Shown one piece after another: positions 15,476 to 23,457 of a stretch of 64,000 bases of DNA. Each line of letters begins with the position of its first letter. The stretch's first letter is position 1. The stretch comes from Kitasatospora viridis (lineage in GTDB: Bacteria > Actinomycetota > Actinomycetes > Streptomycetales > Streptomycetaceae), in the NCBI RefSeq assembly GCF_007829815.1, contig NZ_VIWT01000001.1, positions 4,431,001 through 4,495,000 of the forward strand, in the 5' to 3' direction. The notes under the pieces were generated by a model. The model was not told where the DNA came from and did not search any database. It saw only the letters and a program-made list of their open reading frames with translations. A program made the translations under genes and the position numbers.

Positions 15476-17236
15476 GTGGTGGCCACGTTGACCGAGGTCC
15501 TTGCCGTGAACAGCCTTGCGGAGCACGCGATGACGGCCGCCATGGCCCGCGTGCTGCCGCGCGAGCTGGCCGGGCGGGACCCGCTGGTCCGACCCTCCGA
15601 GCACGCCGACTTCCAGTCCAACGCGGCGATGGCGCTGGCCGGCCCCGCCGGGCTCGCCTCCCGGGAGCTGGCCGAGCGGCTGCGGCAACTGCTGGCGGAG
15701 GAAACGGCGTTCACCGTGTCCGTCGCCGGTCCCGGGTTCCTCAACCTCACCGTGCCGGACGCCCTGCTCTGGGGGCAGGTCGAGCAGCGGCTGGCCGACC
15801 CGCGGCTCGGCGCCGGCCTGCCGCTGGCCGGCAGTCGGGTGGTGGTCGACTACTCCGGGCCGAACATCGCCAAGGAGATGCACGTCGGCCACCTGCGGTC
15901 CAACGTGATCGGCGACGCGCTGGCCCGGTCGCTGAGCTTCCTCGGCGCCGACGTGATCCGGCAGAACCACCTCGGCGACTGGGGAACCCAGTTCGGCATG
16001 CTGATCCAGTACCTGACCGAGCATCCGGAGCACCCCTGGCGGGACGGCGCGGCCGGGACGCGGATCTCGCTGCTGGACGCGCTCTACAAGACCTCGCGGC
16101 AGGCCTTCGAGGCCGACCCGGAGTTCGCCGAGCGGAGCCGGCGGCGGGTGGTCGCGCTGCAGGGCGGCGACCCGGCGACGGTGGCCGTCTGGCAGGAGCT
16201 GGTCGAGGTCTCCGGCGAGGCCTTCCAGCAGCTCTACGACCGGCTCGGCCTGCTGATCACCCCGCAGGACACCGACAGCGAGTCCAGCTACAACGAGGAA
16301 CTGCCGGGTCTTGCCGAGGAGTTGATCGAGGCCGGGATCGCGGTGGAGAGCGCGGGCGCGCTCTGCGTCTTCTTCGAGGACATCCTCGGCCCCGAGGGCG
16401 CCCCGGTGCCGCTGATCGTCCGGAAGCAGGACGGCGGCTTCGGCTACCAGGCCAGCGACCTGGCCACGCTGCGGCACCGGGTCCGGGACCTCGGCGCCGA
16501 CCGGATCCTCTACGTGGTGGACGCCCGGCAGGCGCTGCACTTCAAGATGGTCTTCGCGGCCGCCCGGCGGGCCGGCTGGCTGCCGGCCGGGGTGGAGGCG
16601 AAGCACGTGCCGTTCGGCACCGTGATGGGTCCGGGCGGCAAGCCGTTCAAGACCCGGTCCGGCGGCACCGTGCGACTGGCCGGCCTGCTGGACTCGGCGG
16701 TCGACGGGGTGCGGGCGGTGATGGCGGAGAAGTCGCACGAGCTCTCCGGGGCGGAACTGGAGCGGGTGGCGGAGGCGGCCGGGATCGGCGCGGTCAAGTA
16801 CGCCGACCTGTCCACCTCGTGGGCCCGGAACTACGTCTTCGACATCGACCAGATGGTCTCGCTGAACGGCGACACCGGCGTCTACCTGCTGTACGCCCAC
16901 GCCCGGGTGCGGTCGATCCTGGCCAAGGCGGGGGAGGCGTCGGTCGTGGTGGACCGGTCGCTGCCGCTGCACCCGGCCGAGCGGGCGCTGGTGCTGCTGC
17001 TCGACGGGTTCGAGGGCACGGTGCGGGAGGTCGCCCGGGAGCTGGAACCGCACCGGCTCTGCGGCTACCTCTTCGCGCTGGCGAAGGCGTTCACCGAGTT
17101 CTACGGCGCCTGCCCGGTGCTCAAGGCGCCCACCCCGGGGCTGCGGGGCAACCGGCTGGCGCTCTGCGAGCTGACCGCCGCGACGCTGGCCCGGGGGCTC
17201 GACCTGCTCGGGCTGGAGGCACCGGAGCGGATCTGA
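15476..17236 (+). CDS. argS: Arginyl-tRNA synthetase
   Basis: 586 residues. An N-terminal Add-1 domain (~1-110) precedes the class I catalytic core, with the HIGH motif as HVGHLRSN at 136-143 and the family's degenerate KMSK region at GGKPFKTRSGGTVRL. A C-terminal DALR anticodon-binding domain follows. The enzyme charges tRNA-Arg. GTG 15476 and GTG 15479 are both possible starts. In many actinobacteria argS is next to lysA and the threonine genes; here it is alone, so this may be an additional copy. That inference needs the whole genome. The stop lies inside a run of short tandem repeats. Confidence 0.94.
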   Translation: MVATLTEVLAVNSLAEHAMTAAMARVLPRELAGRDPLVRPSEHADFQSNAAMALAGPAGLASRELAERLRQLLAEETAFTVSVAGPGFLNLTVPDALLWGQVEQRLADPRLGAGLPLAGSRVVVDYSGPNIAKEMHVGHLRSNVIGDALARSLSFLGADVIRQNHLGDWGTQFGMLIQYLTEHPEHPWRDGAAGTRISLLDALYKTSRQAFEADPEFAERSRRRVVALQGGDPATVAVWQELVEVSGEAFQQLYDRLGLLITPQDTDSESSYNEELPGLAEELIEAGIAVESAGALCVFFEDILGPEGAPVPLIVRKQDGGFGYQASDLATLRHRVRDLGADRILYVVDARQALHFKMVFAAARRAGWLPAGVEAKHVPFGTVMGPGGKPFKTRSGGTVRLAGLLDSAVDGVRAVMAEKSHELSGAELERVAEAAGIGAVKYADLSTSWARNYVFDIDQMVSLNGDTGVYLLYAHARVRSILAKAGEASVVVDRSLPLHPAERALVLLLDGFEGTVREVARELEPHRLCGYLFALAKAFTEFYGACPVLKAPTPGLRGNRLALCELTAATLARGLDLLGLEAPERI

Positions 17237-17332
17237 CGGAGCGGATCTGACGGGGTGGAGTCTGACGGGGCGACATCTGACGGGGCGGATCCGAGCGGAT
17301 CTGACGGACTGGATCCGACGGGTTGTCTCTGA
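17223..17332 (+). repeat. Degenerate 14-15-bp tandem repeats over the argS stop
   Basis: About eight units follow the pattern CGG(A/G)GCGGATCTGA. The first two (17223-17236 and 17237-17250) are identical and later ones vary. The argS stop codon is the TGA of unit one, and many units repeat an in-frame-looking TGA. It resembles a minisatellite made by slippage at a gene end. Confidence 0.7.
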
Positions 17333-17347
17333 CGGACCGGCAGCACG

Positions 17348-17384
17348 GGGCCCGGTCGCCGGCACTTCGCCGGCGGCCGGGCCC
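17348..17384. terminator. Bidirectional terminator between argS and MFS genes
   Basis: A 16-bp stem (17348-17363 with 17369-17384, one G-T wobble) has a 5-nt ACTTC loop and lies 10 nt before the convergent MFS stop. Confidence 0.88.
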
Positions 17385-17394
17385 GCTCGTGTCA

Positions 17395-18756
17395 TCAGGC
17401 GCGCCGGCGGGTGGCCCGCTCCACGGTGAACACGGCGGCGACCCCGACCAGCAGGACCACGGCGCCCGCCGCGGAGAGGGTGCCGGTGGTGCCGAGCACG
17501 GCCACCCCGAGGGCGGAGCCGGCCTGGCGGATGCCGTTCAGCGCGCCCTGGCCGGTGGCGGCCAGCTCGGTGGGGGCGGCGACGGCCATCTCGGCCGAGG
17601 CGCCCGGGATGGAGAGGGTGCCGGTGCCGGCCAGCGCCAGCTCGGCGACGATCAGCAGGGCCAGCGGCGGGTGGTGACCGGTGGCGGCGAGCAGCAGCAG
17701 GCCTGCCAGCACACTGGCCGTCATCCCGGCCAGCAGCACGGGGCGGGCGCCGCGCCGGGCGACCAGGCGGCCGGTGAAGAACGGCATCACGCAGACCGGC
17801 AGGGTCAGCGGGAGCGAGGCCAGGCCGGCGTCGAGCGGGGAGAGCCGGTAGGCGTGCTGCAGCCAGAGGTCGAGCAGGTAGAGGCAGCCGTAGAAGGAGA
17901 AGCAGGCGACGGCGGCGGCGACCAGCGCGGCCCGCACCCGGGGCAGGGCGAGCAGCGAGGGCGGCAGCACCGGGGAGGCCACCCGGCGTTCGACGACCAC
18001 CAGGGCGGCGAAGGCCAGCACGGCCAGCGCCAGCGGCGCCAGGGTCTGCGGGGCGGTCCAGCCGGCCACGCCCGCCTCGACCAGGCCGAAGGTGAGCGCG
18101 CCCAGGGCGCCGGTGGAGAGCAGCATGCCGGGGCGGTCCAGCGGGCGGGCCGCCGCGCGGGGCGGTACGGGCAGCCGGCGGGCCAGGGCCAGGGCGGCGA
18201 GCGCGATCGGCGGGGCGACCAGGAAGACCAGCCGCCAACCGCCCAGCTCGACCAGGAAGCCGCCGAGCACCGGGCCGGCCGCCGCGCCCAGGCCGCTGAC
18301 CGCGGTCCAGGCGCCGACCGCCCAGGTGCGGCGGGCCGGGTCGGGGTTCATGGCGATCAGCAGGCCGAGCGAGGCGGGCACCAGGCCGGCGCCCGCGGCG
18401 CCGAGCAGGGCCCGGCCGAGGATCAGCGAGTCGATCCCGGGTGCGGCGGCGCAGAGCGCGGAGAGCACGGCGAAGGCGGCGAGCGAGGCGCGGTAGACCC
18501 GGCGCGGGCCCCAGCGGTCGGCCAGCGCGCCGGCCGCCAGCAACAGACCGGCGAAGAGCACGGTGTAGGCGTCCACCGCCCAGGGCACCGCCGCGGCGGC
18601 GGGGTGCAGGGTGCGCTGGAGGTCGGGCAGGGCGACGTTCAGGATCGAGGTGTCCAGCAGGACGAGAAGGTTCCCGGCCGCGATCCCCGCGAAGGCGAGG
18701 CGGGACCGGGCTGCTGAAGGGGCGTCAGCACGCGGGAGAAGGGTGGCGGTGGTCAT
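17395..18756 (-). CDS. MFS drug:H+ antiporter (DHA2/EmrB-like, 14 helices)
   Basis: 453 residues, almost entirely hydrophobic. LDTSILNVALPDLQ is motif D1 of DHA2 exporters and GALADRWGPRRVY is motif A. The GxxxGPxxGG motif C appears as GLGAAAGPVLGGFL. It probably expels toxic compounds or antibiotics. It is divergent from a LysR regulator, with a triple-repeat operator between them, so substrate-induced expression is likely. GAGGG precedes ATG 18756. Confidence 0.93.
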   Translation of the reverse strand: MTTATLLPRADAPSAARSRLAFAGIAAGNLLVLLDTSILNVALPDLQRTLHPAAAAVPWAVDAYTVLFAGLLLAAGALADRWGPRRVYRASLAAFAVLSALCAAAPGIDSLILGRALLGAAGAGLVPASLGLLIAMNPDPARRTWAVGAWTAVSGLGAAAGPVLGGFLVELGGWRLVFLVAPPIALAALALARRLPVPPRAAARPLDRPGMLLSTGALGALTFGLVEAGVAGWTAPQTLAPLALAVLAFAALVVVERRVASPVLPPSLLALPRVRAALVAAAVACFSFYGCLYLLDLWLQHAYRLSPLDAGLASLPLTLPVCVMPFFTGRLVARRGARPVLLAGMTASVLAGLLLLAATGHHPPLALLIVAELALAGTGTLSIPGASAEMAVAAPTELAATGQGALNGIRQAGSALGVAVLGTTGTLSAAGAVVLLVGVAAVFTVERATRRRA

Positions 18757-18801
18757 GGCAGTACCCTCGTCCCGCCCCGGGAGTCCGGGCGACGCCGGAA
18801 G

Positions 18802-18830
18802 TCCGATGGCCCCATCGGAGAATCCGATGG
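18802..18830. promoter_or_regulatory. Triple alternating TCCGATGG operator
   Basis: TCCGATGG (18802-18809), its exact reverse complement CCATCGGA (18812-18819) and TCCGATGG again (18823-18830) form two overlapping perfect dyads with 2- and 3-nt spacers. The block lies between the MFS and LysR starts, as expected for a LysR-type autoregulatory and activation site. Confidence 0.72.
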
Positions 18831-18850
18831 AGCGTCAGTATGATTCTCAT

Positions 18851-19771
18851 ATGGACACCCGATATCTGCGCGCCTTCGTTGCCGTCGCCGACCAGGGTGG
18901 GATCTCGGCCGCCGCACAGTGGCTCGGCTACGCCCAATCCAGCGTGAGCGCCCAACTGAAGCGGCTGGAGGCGGAGGTCGGCTCGGCGGTGCTGGTCCGC
19001 GCCGGCACCGGGGCGGTGCTCACCGAGGCGGGGGAGCGACTGCTGCCCTTCGCCCGGGAGGCGCTCAGCCTGGACGATCGGATGCGGCGGGCGGTGCTCG
19101 GCGAGCGGGTCAAGCTGCGGATCGGGGCTCAGGAGTCACTGGCGCACGTCTGGCTGCCGGACGTGCTGGCGGCCCTGGAGTACGGCGCGGCCGGGCCGGG
19201 CACCGCCGCCGAGGTGGAGCTGAGCGTGGGCAGCCGGCCCCGGCTCAACCAGCTCTTCGCCGCCGGCGAGCTGGACCTGGTCTTCCAGTACGACGCCGGG
19301 CGGCCGCTGATCGGACCGCACCGGGTGGTCGGCCACGACCGCACGGTGCTGGCCGCGGGCGCCGGCCACCCGCTGGCCCGCGCCGGAACGGTGACGGTGG
19401 ACCAGCTGCTCGGGCACGAGTTCCTGGTCGCCGAGCCCGGCTGCACCTCGGAGATGCTCTTCGACCGCTTCGGCCGGGACCTGCTGATCGACGCCCAGGT
19501 GGCCATGGTGACCGGCTCGCTGGCCGCGCTGCTCCGGCTCGCCGTGCACGGCCGCGGGGTCACTCTGCTGCCGGAGCTCGCGGTGGCCCGCGAACTGGAG
19601 ACCGGCGAGCTGGTCGAGCTGCGACTGACCGAGCAGGTCCGCCCGGTCAGCATCGTCGCCCAGTGGCACCCGAGGCTCGGGCTGGCCGAGGTCCCGCTGC
19701 GCGCCCTGCTCGACCTGGCCCACCGGGCCGATCCGCTCCCCGAGGCCAGCCAGCGGGCGCTGGTCTCCTGA
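18851..19771 (+). CDS. LysR-family transcriptional regulator
   Basis: 306 residues. The N-terminal HTH (MDTRYLRAFVAVADQGGISAAAQWLGYAQSSVSAQLKRLE) is canonical, and a periplasmic-binding-like effector domain covers ~90-300. ATG 18851 gives the standard LysR start. It is divergent from the MFS exporter, its probable target. The effector is unknown and presumably an exporter substrate. Confidence 0.95.
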   Translation: MDTRYLRAFVAVADQGGISAAAQWLGYAQSSVSAQLKRLEAEVGSAVLVRAGTGAVLTEAGERLLPFAREALSLDDRMRRAVLGERVKLRIGAQESLAHVWLPDVLAALEYGAAGPGTAAEVELSVGSRPRLNQLFAAGELDLVFQYDAGRPLIGPHRVVGHDRTVLAAGAGHPLARAGTVTVDQLLGHEFLVAEPGCTSEMLFDRFGRDLLIDAQVAMVTGSLAALLRLAVHGRGVTLLPELAVARELETGELVELRLTEQVRPVSIVAQWHPRLGLAEVPLRALLDLAHRADPLPEASQRALVS

Positions 19772-19878
19772 CGGGGCACCGGGGTCGGCGCGGTCCCGGT
19801 GAGCCGGGGCGGTCCGCTCGCCGGGTGCACCGGAAAAGGCCGCGCGTCCGCGAGGTCGAGCCACCAGACTCGGTTTCC

Positions 19879-20289
19879 ATGACATCCCACATCACCCGAC
19901 TCAACCCGCCACAGCTCCACCCGACCCCCGGCTACCACCACATCACCGTCGTCTCGGCGGGCCGCACCGCCCACCTGGCGGGGCAGTGCCCGCTCGACCT
20001 CACCGGGACGCTGGTGGGGCCCGGTGACCTGGAGGCCCAGATCGACCAGGTGGTCGCCAACGCCCTCACCGCGCTGGCCGCGGTGGGCGCCGGACCCGAG
20101 CACGTGGTCCGCTCGGTGATCTACGTGGTCACCGCCGACCAGCCGGTGCTGGCCGGCGCCTGGCAGCGGCTGACCGACTCCGCGATCGGTCCGGCCTTCG
20201 GCACCGCGAGCACCCTGCTCGGGGTGGCCCAACTCGGCTACACCGGCCAGCTCGTCGAGCTGGACCTCACTGCGGCGCTTCCCGACTGA
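19879..20289 (+). CDS. RidA family protein (Rid/YjgF/UK114)
   Basis: 136 residues. RidA proteins hydrolyse reactive enamine/imine intermediates or act in related deaminations. LAGQCPLDLTGTLVGPGDLEAQIDQVVANALTALAAVGAGPEHVVRSVIYVV matches the family. The catalytic Arg region near residue 105 is not conserved as in archetypal RidA: the TASTLLGVAQLGYTGQLVELDL segment lacks the usual R-x-A/TV pattern. It may belong to a Rid subfamily of different activity. It lies 107 nt after the LysR gene. Confidence 0.85.
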   Translation: MTSHITRLNPPQLHPTPGYHHITVVSAGRTAHLAGQCPLDLTGTLVGPGDLEAQIDQVVANALTALAAVGAGPEHVVRSVIYVVTADQPVLAGAWQRLTDSAIGPAFGTASTLLGVAQLGYTGQLVELDLTAALPD

Positions 20290-20430
20290 CCGTCCGTCAC
20301 CTATTACCGCCCGTTTACTCGTCACTCGTCACTCGCACCCGGGCCGACCTGCCGCGACCGTCCTCCCCGTCGGCAGGCCGACCGGTACGGTCACCGCCAG
20401 TCAGGCGCCGACAGGCCGGGCGACGACGGG

Positions 20431-20829
20431 TCAGGCCGCCAGTGCCAGGACCGGCCGGACCGGCAGCAGGGCCCTGACCGGCCGGCTGCGGTGCAGCACG
20501 AGCACGGCACAGAGCGCGGCCAGCGGGAGCTCCGCGCCGAGCGCCATCGCCAGGGCCGTCCAGAGGTCGCTCCCGGTGGTGGCCGAGCCGAGGTCGAAGC
20601 CCGCGTCGGAGACCAGCAGCAGGGCTGCCAGCGCGGCGCAGACCCGGTGCCACTGCCCGTCACGGCGCAGCAGCGCCGCCGTGCCGACCAGGCTGGCCGC
20701 CTCCGCCAGGTCCAGCAGCACCCAACCGGTAGCGTCCCGCAGGGTCAGGGCCAGCACCACCATCCAGGGCAGCAGCGCCATGCCCGCGCCGCCGAGCAGC
20801 CGCACCTGCCACCGCTTCGAATCCCGCAT
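20431..20829 (-). CDS. Conserved four-helix membrane protein of unknown function
   Basis: 132 residues from MRDSKRWQVRLLGGAGMALLPWM. Four hydrophobic segments (about 12-30, 36-54, 64-80, 95-115) and short loops mark an integral membrane protein. I associate the start KRWQxRLLGGAGMA with a Streptomyces family of uncharacterised membrane proteins. A CCTGCCG/CGGCAGG stem at 20348-20377 lies between it and the convergent RidA gene. No function can be assigned. Confidence 0.72.
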   Translation of the reverse strand: MRDSKRWQVRLLGGAGMALLPWMVVLALTLRDATGWVLLDLAEAASLVGTAALLRRDGQWHRVCAALAALLLVSDAGFDLGSATTGSDLWTALAMALGAELPLAALCAVLVLHRSRPVRALLPVRPVLALAA

Positions 20830-20913
20830 CGCCCTGCCCCCTCGTCCCGTCGACCCGTCAGATCCCGTGCTCAGCACCCCGCCTCGCCCCGCCCCCGCCG
20901 TGCTCCGCGCCGC

Positions 20914-21321
20914 TCAGACCAGCCGGGCCGGCCTCAGCCGCTCCACCACTCCGTCCGCCCGCCGGGCCAGCACCGCGGCGGCCGGCGCCGTCGTCCAGGC
21001 CAGCCAGAAGCCGCCCGGCAGCTCGACCAGCTCGGCCGGCTCCCACTGCGCCCGCACCCTGGCCTGGGCGAAGGCCACCTGGGGCGCCGGCCCGTCGGCC
21101 GGGACGCGGCCCCAGGCGAAGCCGGCGGCCCGGGTCCGCCGGGCCCCGCGCAACACGTCCGGGCTGAGCGTGCTGGCGACCAGCACGTCGATCAGCTCGC
21201 CCGCCTCGTACACCTCCAGCGCCCGGCGGCCCGCCCGGCCGACCGTCTGGCGCACCGACCACGGGCCGCCGATCGGGCCGGCCGGCATCGCCGGCTGCTG
21301 GCGCTCCTGCACCGTGTCCAT
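20914..21321 (-). CDS. Hypothetical protein (135 aa)
   Basis: Starts MDTVQERQQPAMPAGPIGG at ATG 21321, after a GAGG-like site. It is soluble, with a central LEVYEAGELIDVLVASTLSPDVLRGARR and a C-terminal LPGGFWLAWTTAPAAAVLARR. It is not a family I can name, although the composition and codon use are those of a real gene. It precedes the membrane-protein gene on the same strand by 85 nt and is divergent from the histidine kinase operon. Confidence 0.6.
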   Translation of the reverse strand: MDTVQERQQPAMPAGPIGGPWSVRQTVGRAGRRALEVYEAGELIDVLVASTLSPDVLRGARRTRAAGFAWGRVPADGPAPQVAFAQARVRAQWEPAELVELPGGFWLAWTTAPAAAVLARRADGVVERLRPARLV

Positions 21322-21433
21322 CCCCACCACCTCATGAACCCGTTGGAAGGAGCCGGCTGCGGCCGGATCCCCTGACGCCAACAAGACTGCCGGTCGCCGG
21401 AGCCGGTGTCTGTGGTCCTCGGGCCCGTCTTCA

Positions 21434-21453
21434 GGGTGTACCTAGGTACACCC
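21434..21453. promoter_or_regulatory. 20-bp perfect palindrome upstream of the kinase/DUF4097 operon
   Basis: GGGTGTACCTAGGTACACCC is exactly self-complementary with no spacer. It is 58 nt upstream of the kinase start at 21512 and probably at or near its promoter, in the divergent region with the gene at 21321. A dimeric regulator, perhaps the operon's own NarL-type regulator, is the likely ligand. Confidence 0.65.
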
Positions 21454-21511
21454 CCACTTCGGGACCCCGCACCCATGTGCGGCCCCCAGCTGGCGCTTTA
21501 AGCTGAATGCC

Positions 21512-22822
21512 ATGATCAGCACCAGCCGACTGCGAGAGCGGCTCCGCCGCGGCGCGGCGCACCCCAGCGTGGCCTGGGTGCGCGCGAAGGGGGAGGAGCA
21601 GACCGCTCCCAGCCCCCGTCCGCCCGCGCCGTGGTCCGTCGCCGCGCTGGGCGAGCTGCTGCTGGTCGCCGCGGGAGTGCCCTTCCTACTGCCGCTGATC
21701 CTGGTGGTGACGACGAGTCAGGCCTGGTGCTTCGTCACCGCCCTGCTGGTGCTCTTCGTCTCCCGGCTCACCAGGGCCCAGCGCGGCCGGTTCCAGGCGC
21801 TCGGCGGCCTGGTCGTCCCGGAGCTCCGCTCGCCGGCCGAGCCCGGCAGCTCGCCGCCGGTCCGGCTGCTCGCCTGGGCCAGGGCCGGGTCCACCTACCG
21901 TCAGCTGGGCTACCACCTGGTGGTCGGCCCGGTGCTGGCCCTGGTCGGCGCGGTCGCCCTGCTCGGCACCGGTGCCGGGGCGGTGCTGAGCACGGTGATC
22001 GGCTGGGCCTGGCTGATGCCGCGCGGCACCCCGGTGCGCGGCGGCCACGGCTTCCCGGCCGTGGCCGCGTTCACCCTGATCGGCATGGGCCTGCTGGTCG
22101 CCGCGCCCTGGCTGGCGGTGCGGGTGGCCCGGGTCGACCGGCGGGCGGCCCGCGCCCTGCTCGGCCCCAGCCGGGCCGTCGAGCTCCAGCAGCGGGTGGC
22201 GGTGCTGGCCGAGAGCCGGGCCGGCGTGGTGGACGCGGCCGATGCCGAGCGCCGCCGGATCGAGCGCGACCTGCACGACGGCGCCCAGCAGCGCCTGGTC
22301 TCGCTCGCGATGAACCTGGGCCTGGCCCGCCGCACCCTGAAGGACGTGCCCCCCGATGCCATGCAGGTGATCGTCGACGCGCACGAGGAGGCCCAGGCCG
22401 CCATCGCCGAGCTGCGCGACCTGGTGCGCGGCCTCCACCCGGTGGTGCTGGAGGACCGCGGGCTGGACGCGGCGCTCTCCGGGATCGCCGCCCGGGCCCC
22501 GCTGCCGGTCCGCCTCACGGTCAGCCTGGAGCGGCGGATGGCACCCACGGTGGAGGCGGTCGCCTACTTCGTGGTCTCCGAGGCGCTGGCCAACGTGGCC
22601 AAGCACGCCCGCGCCTCCCGGGCCGACCTGACGGTCCGCCAGCTCGACCGGACCCTGCACATCACCATCAGCGACGACGGGGTCGGCGGTGCCGACCCCG
22701 GCAAGGGCACCGGTCTGATCGGGCTGCGCAAGCGCGCCGCCTCGGTCGACGGGACCCTGGCCATCACCAGCCCCGTCGGGGGCCCGACCACCATCACTGT
22801 GGAGTTGCCGTGCGAGCTGTGA
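21512..22822 (+). CDS. Sensor histidine kinase with N-terminal membrane sensor domain
   Basis: 436 residues. Four membrane segments between residues ~40 and 205 resemble the small 'putative sensor' domain of actinobacterial kinases. HisKA_3 has the phospho-His at about 255 (AERRRIERDLHDGAQQRLVSLAMNLG), and the ATPase domain has SEALANVAKHARAS and ISDDGVGGADPGKGTGLIGLRKR. The stop is overlapped 13 nt by the response regulator gene. The DUF4097 gene is third in the operon, a common arrangement for envelope or lipid-sensing systems. Confidence 0.95.
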   Translation: MISTSRLRERLRRGAAHPSVAWVRAKGEEQTAPSPRPPAPWSVAALGELLLVAAGVPFLLPLILVVTTSQAWCFVTALLVLFVSRLTRAQRGRFQALGGLVVPELRSPAEPGSSPPVRLLAWARAGSTYRQLGYHLVVGPVLALVGAVALLGTGAGAVLSTVIGWAWLMPRGTPVRGGHGFPAVAAFTLIGMGLLVAAPWLAVRVARVDRRAARALLGPSRAVELQQRVAVLAESRAGVVDAADAERRRIERDLHDGAQQRLVSLAMNLGLARRTLKDVPPDAMQVIVDAHEEAQAAIAELRDLVRGLHPVVLEDRGLDAALSGIAARAPLPVRLTVSLERRMAPTVEAVAYFVVSEALANVAKHARASRADLTVRQLDRTLHITISDDGVGGADPGKGTGLIGLRKRAASVDGTLAITSPVGGPTTITVELPCEL

Positions 22823-23454
22823 TCGCCGAGGACTCGGTCCTGCTGCGAGTGGGCCTGGTCAAGGTGCTGGAGGCGGTGGGCTACGAGGTGGTCGCCGCGG
22901 TCGGCGACTCCGCCGCGCTGCTCACGGCCGTCGAGGAGCACCAGCCCCAGGTCGTGGTGACGGACGTGCGGATGCCGCCCGGCTTCACCGACGAGGGAGT
23001 CCGGGCCGCCCTGCTGATCCGCCGGCAGTGGCCCGAGGTCGCGGTGCTGCTGCTCTCCCAGTACGTGGAGGAGCGGTACGCCGCCGACCTGCTCTCCTCG
23101 AACACCAGCGGGGTCGGCTACCTGCTCAAGGAGCGGGTGGCCAACGTCGACGACTTCGTGGACGCGCTGCAACGCGTCGCCTCCGGCGGCACCGCGCTCG
23201 ACCCCGAGGTGGTGGCCCAGCTCCTGGTGCGTCGGCACCGCGATCCGCTGGAGCGGCTCACCCCGCGCGAGCGCGACGTGCTGGGGCTGATGGCCCAGGG
23301 CCACTCCAACACCGCGATCGCCGAATCCCTGGTGGTCAGCGACAGCGCGGTGGCCAAGCACATCAGCAGCATCTTCACCAAGCTGGAGCTGCCCGCGGCC
23401 GATGCCACCCACCGCCGGGTGCTCGCCGTGCTGCGCTACCTCGGGGAGGGCTGA
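22810..23454 (+). CDS. NarL/LuxR-family response regulator
   Basis: 214 residues from GTG 22810, chosen because GGAG lies 5 nt upstream and the frame then begins exactly at the receiver domain (VRAVIAEDSVLLRVGL). The phospho-acceptor is about D52 (VVVTDVRMPP) and the Lys about 107. A C-terminal LuxR HTH (LMAQGHSNTAIAESLVVSDSAVAKHISSIF) is clear. It overlaps the kinase gene and is 3 nt from the DUF4097 gene, so the three genes form one unit. Confidence 0.95.
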   Translation: MRAVIAEDSVLLRVGLVKVLEAVGYEVVAAVGDSAALLTAVEEHQPQVVVTDVRMPPGFTDEGVRAALLIRRQWPEVAVLLLSQYVEERYAADLLSSNTSGVGYLLKERVANVDDFVDALQRVASGGTALDPEVVAQLLVRRHRDPLERLTPRERDVLGLMAQGHSNTAIAESLVVSDSAVAKHISSIFTKLELPAADATHRRVLAVLRYLGEG

Positions 23455-23457
23455 GCC

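Noticed and set aside
14897..18238. 1113-codon antisense frame over the NmrA-like and argS genes
   Set aside because: It crosses three real genes and terminators and has no recognisable motif.
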